This document shows, piece after piece, positions 5,001-7,128 of a stretch of DNA of 7,128 bases. A program made the translations under genes and the position numbers. The DNA comes from Candidatus Bathyarchaeota archaeon. GTDB lineage: Archaea > Thermoproteota > Bathyarchaeia > RBG-16-48-13 > GCA-020345945. The notes below the pieces were generated by a model. The model was not told the origin of the DNA and did no database searches. It was given only the letters and a program-made list of their open reading frames with translations. Each line of letters starts with the position of its first letter. The stretch's first letter is position 1. The stretch is taken from positions 106,326 through 113,453 of the forward strand of contig CP070773.1 in NCBI GenBank assembly GCA_020345945.1, read 5' to 3'.

Positions 5001-5771
5001 TTGAAATCGTTTACATTCCATTCGTATAAGGGAGGAACCGGAAAGACATTCATGTCCATGAATCTAGCCGTTCTATACGCTAAGAAAGGAAAGAAGGTAT
5101 GTCTGTTCGACTTCGACTTTCGGGCTCCAAGTATTCATGCATTCTTCGATACGCCAAGACCTAAATTTACCTTAAATGAGCTCGTAGATGGTCAATGTGA
5201 GGTAGATGTAGCTATCTCGGATGCCACCAAGGAGCTTGATCTCCCAGAGCAACTCTATGTTGGATTCGCTGATTCCTCCACTGAAGGAATAAGTGGAATG
5301 GCTGCAAAGGATAGGAAATGGCAGATGCGTTCTCTCCGCCTGATTAACAAATCTATGCAGACCCTATCTGAGAACTTTGAAGTGGACTACGTGATATTCG
5401 ATACGAGTCCAGGTTTTCAATATTCGTCAATCAACGCTGTTCTTAGTTCAGATGTAGCTGTACTTGTCACAACCCCTGATCGAGCCGATGTAGAGGGCAC
5501 CCTGCAATTGATAGAGGGAGTCTACGAAGCCCTTGAACGAAAAACTGGTATTATTCTCAACAAGATGCCTGCAGGGATCCCTTCGACAGGAGTTCCCCCT
5601 CAGACGATAGAGAAATTCAGTTCGATCTTCAGTTTGCCAATCATTGAGGCTGTTCCTTGCAGCTGCGATGTAATGTCCCTCTTCGGTGAATCGATCTTCA
5701 TGAAAGAACAGAAAGCCCATCCGGTGCTGAAGACCCTGGTGTCAGCCTCTGAAAAACTCGAAAAATTCTAG
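5001..5771 (+). CDS. ParA/MinD-family ATPase
   Basis: This encodes a 256-residue P-loop ATPase of the deviant-Walker (SIMIBI, ParA/MinD) class. KGGTGKT at 10-16 carries the signature lysine (Lys10) that reaches across the dimer. Walker A' is LFDFD at 35-39, Walker B is VIFDTSPG at 131-138, and the guanine/adenine-side motif is ILNKMP at 185-190. Such proteins dimerise on ATP, bind DNA or membrane, and position plasmids, chromosomes or protein clusters. The C-terminus (LVSASEKLEKF) does not show the clear amphipathic membrane helix of MinD, which slightly favours a ParA-like DNA role. No ParB is visible in the window; the only partner candidate is the wHTH protein immediately upstream. The TTG start is supported by GGTGA 6 nt before it. 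The gene ends 10 bp from the convergent MFS gene. Family certain, cellular role open. Confidence 0.9.
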   Translation: MKSFTFHSYKGGTGKTFMSMNLAVLYAKKGKKVCLFDFDFRAPSIHAFFDTPRPKFTLNELVDGQCEVDVAISDATKELDLPEQLYVGFADSSTEGISGMAAKDRKWQMRSLRLINKSMQTLSENFEVDYVIFDTSPGFQYSSINAVLSSDVAVLVTTPDRADVEGTLQLIEGVYEALERKTGIILNKMPAGIPSTGVPPQTIEKFSSIFSLPIIEAVPCSCDVMSLFGESIFMKEQKAHPVLKTLVSASEKLEKF

Positions 5772-5781
5772 CCATCCTCTA

Positions 5782-7005
5782 CTAATCGGTTATCTGTTTA
5801 GCCTTTCTTATGTATTCTTTCATTCTTCTCTGTTCAATGACCCTCAATGGTAGAATGTCTTCGGCAAACAGTAGAGGAATCACTGCAAGAAAGTATAGAA
5901 GAGTGGCTGTGGAGAAGAGCTGTGTCGAAGAGAATTGGGAAAGTATTGGTTTGAGAAGATATCCAATAGCCTGAGATAAGAAGAAAGGGATCATCCCAAT
6001 CGCGTAGTATTTCTCTCTCTTTTCTCTTGACCCAAGTTCTCCCCAGATAACTAACACGTAAGCGATCGAGAGAACGCCCCATGCAATCCCCAGTGTGACC
6101 GAGAAAAAGAACCACGAGAGTAGGGAAGACTGAGCAAAACTCAGGGCGACATACCCAAGACCTAAGATGACCATGGCAAAAGTGATGCTTGTACGCCGAC
6201 CGACGAAGTCTATCGCTACTCCCCCTAGTATAGAAGAAAAGCTTCCACTCAATTGCATTAGCATTAACCCTGTCTCAATGGTCTCTTGAGTATGAAATTT
6301 TCCGTAAACGTGTATGTCCATGCCGTTTATTAGGCTAAAGGTCGCCCAAGGAATGAAATATAAGAGAAGTTGTCTGCTCCGTGTCAACTGTTGTCCGATT
6401 TTGCCTTCATCTTCTGAAGATTCGCTGAATTCGTCTGCTCCAATAAAGTATATTGTAGCGAGTCCTACTGCTCTCCATCCAGCGTATATTGCTAAGTGTA
6501 TCGAATACTCAAGACCTCGAGTTACTAATAGTAATATGGGTGTCAGAAGATACGTCACGAAGATTATGGCTCCACCGACCCGTCCTCTCTCCTCCATCGT
6601 GGTCGAATTGCTGAAAAAGGTCAGACATCTCGGGAAACCGACTCCTACCGAGAAACCCAGCCATACGGTAAAGAGCAGAAACTCAATTTCGGTTCCAAAT
6701 GTGAAGAGACTTGGAAACAGTAATGCGACGATATCTGTAATCATCCAATAAATCAGGAAGGTTCTTGTTGGGATTCTCGATAGTACAGTTATTCCGCCTA
6801 CAGATGAAAAAGCTATCGAGATGAAGTAAATGGCAAGGATAGTATCTCTTCCTAGGTAGATGGGAAAAAGAAGCGCAGGGGTCAAGAGTGATTCCAAGAA
6901 GTTTGTCATCAAATAATACCAGGAAATGGAGTTAGCAACCAACCCCGCGATTATCATGAATTTGGTTGAAGAAACCTGAATGTCTTCAAGGTAAGGAATC
7001 TTCAT
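5782..7005 (-). CDS. Major facilitator superfamily (MFS) transporter
   Basis: This encodes a 407-residue inner-membrane transporter with twelve predicted helices: roughly 17-38, 44-72 (with a break), 82-101, 106-128, 143-163, 168-189, 213-230, 243-262, 272-291, 294-318, 334-352 and 362-381. A charged cytoplasmic loop (190-212) lies between the halves, the classic 6+6 MFS layout. MFS motif A is present only in the second half, in loop 8-9 (GGVAIDFVGRR, 261-271). The equivalent loop 2-3 (GGITVLSRIPTR) lacks the conserved Asp. ERGRVGG (139-145) lies in loop 4-5. The C-terminal tail is basic. The substrate cannot be read from the sequence. ATG 7005 is the first Met and leaves a short cytoplasmic N-terminus; no ribosome binding site is visible, so it may be leaderless or have a short leader. 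It is convergent with the ParA-like gene and probably unrelated to it in function. Confidence 0.88.
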   Translation of the reverse strand: MKIPYLEDIQVSSTKFMIIAGLVANSISWYYLMTNFLESLLTPALLFPIYLGRDTILAIYFISIAFSSVGGITVLSRIPTRTFLIYWMITDIVALLFPSLFTFGTEIEFLLFTVWLGFSVGVGFPRCLTFFSNSTTMEERGRVGGAIIFVTYLLTPILLLVTRGLEYSIHLAIYAGWRAVGLATIYFIGADEFSESSEDEGKIGQQLTRSRQLLLYFIPWATFSLINGMDIHVYGKFHTQETIETGLMLMQLSGSFSSILGGVAIDFVGRRTSITFAMVILGLGYVALSFAQSSLLSWFFFSVTLGIAWGVLSIAYVLVIWGELGSREKREKYYAIGMIPFFLSQAIGYLLKPILSQFSSTQLFSTATLLYFLAVIPLLFAEDILPLRVIEQRRMKEYIRKAKQITD

Positions 7006-7040
7006 TTCAGAAGACCAATATGCTAAGGCGGAATAATAAC

Positions 7041-7050
7041 TCTATTATAG
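7041..7050 (-). promoter_or_regulatory. Candidate box A for the MFS gene
   Basis: The minus strand reads CTATAATAGA about 35-45 nt before ATG 7005, which would place the start site near 7019 and give a leader of about 14 nt without a Shine-Dalgarno site. A competing box A (TATATATG, 7073-7080) lies inside the large palindrome and would give a leader of about 45 nt. Both are AT-rich matches in an AT-rich region. Confidence 0.3.
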
Positions 7051-7053
7051 TTT

Positions 7054-7084
7054 TTTTGTATATGTGTGCCACATATATACAAAA
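7054..7084. promoter_or_regulatory. 31-bp near-perfect palindrome upstream of the MFS gene
   Basis: Fifteen-base arms (left TTTTGTATATGTGTG, right CACATATATACAAAA) flank a single central C at 7069. Fourteen of fifteen pairs match; the exception, G7064 against T7074, would still form a G-U wobble in RNA. It sits about 50 bp before the MFS start, over a potential TATA element, and is best explained as a binding site for a dimeric regulator. A terminator is unlikely: the plus-strand T-run lies upstream of the dyad rather than after it, and the minus-strand reading is followed by A's. Confidence 0.6.
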
Positions 7085-7102
7085 TATTACTATCGAAACT
7101 TA

Positions 7103-7114
7103 TTACTTAAGTAA
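7103..7114. promoter_or_regulatory. 12-bp perfect palindrome in the right-edge intergenic region
   Basis: TTACTTAAGTAA is a perfect palindrome between the 31-bp palindrome and the outward box A. It may be a second operator in what looks like a divergent regulatory region. In so AT-rich a context chance is possible. Confidence 0.3.
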
Positions 7115-7116
7115 AA

Positions 7117-7124
7117 CTTATATA
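7117..7124 (+). promoter_or_regulatory. Outward-facing box A at the right edge
   Basis: CTTATATA is a strong archaeal box A match on the plus strand. It predicts a start site about 20-25 bp beyond the window end, hence a gene divergent from the MFS transporter just outside. The minus-strand reading (TATATAAG) is also TATA-like but is far from the MFS start. Confidence 0.35.
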
Positions 7125-7128
7125 TTAA

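Noticed and set aside
6314..6751. 145-codon plus-strand open frame
   Set aside because: It is antisense to the MFS gene, whose helices and motif A are clear in the other strand.
7051..7084. T-run plus palindrome as an intrinsic terminator
   Set aside because: The T7 run precedes the dyad on the plus strand and no plus-strand gene ends nearby. On the minus strand the dyad is followed by A's and lies upstream of a gene.
1..7128. CRISPR array, insertion sequence or integrase remnants
   Set aside because: No regularly spaced repeats, no transposase or integrase motifs, and no terminal inverted repeats flanking a gene were seen.

Overview
The window reads as a piece of an archaeal genome. It carries a HerA-type hexameric DNA translocase next to a NurA-type nuclease, a pairing characteristic of archaea. 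It also has box A-like promoter elements (CTTAAATA type), Shine-Dalgarno sites of GGAGG/GGTGA type, several short winged-helix proteins, and unusually frequent TTG starts. The style of the MFS transporter and of the MinD/ParA-plus-wHTH pair recalls Bathyarchaeia or Asgard-like genomes, but that placement is memory-based inference. No rRNA, tRNA, CRISPR array, insertion sequence or transposase was found.

Layout. (1) 92-2690, minus strand: a nurA-herA operon. The two genes overlap by 17 bp if HerA starts at 1609, and no Mre11 or Rad50 gene is visible in the window. (2) 2691-2811: a short divergent promoter region shared by nurA and a plus-strand winged-helix gene whose best start is TTG 2812. 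(3) 2812-4254: three small putative DNA-binding proteins. One is on the plus strand (2812-3216) and two form a minus-strand operon (4254-3763 then 3753-3310). All three begin with a similar ~30-residue beta-hairpin/helix module, and the first two also align through the C-terminal winged helix, so they look like paralogues. (4) 4255-4607: a 353-bp intergenic stretch with the promoter of the minus operon, a possible 45-codon small gene, and the promoter of the next operon. (5) 4608-5771, plus strand: a coiled-coil/winged-helix protein tightly coupled to a ParA/MinD-type ATPase. (6) 5782-7005, minus strand: a 12-helix MFS transporter converging on the ATPase gene. (7) 7006-7128: an AT-rich region with a 31-bp near-perfect palindrome, a second 12-bp palindrome and a box A pointing out of the window.

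How the genes may work together (inference). NurA and HerA would form a DNA end-processing machine: HerA pumps DNA and NurA cuts it. The divergent winged-helix gene and its two neighbours are natural candidates for regulators or DNA-recruiting partners of this pair. The ParA-like ATPase with its wHTH partner resembles a minimal DNA partition or positioning module. A second, stand-alone HerA-NurA, a family of sibling wHTH proteins and a ParA-HTH pair side by side suggest an accessory genome-maintenance, plasmid-like or defence-like island. The MFS gene is probably an independent transcription unit.
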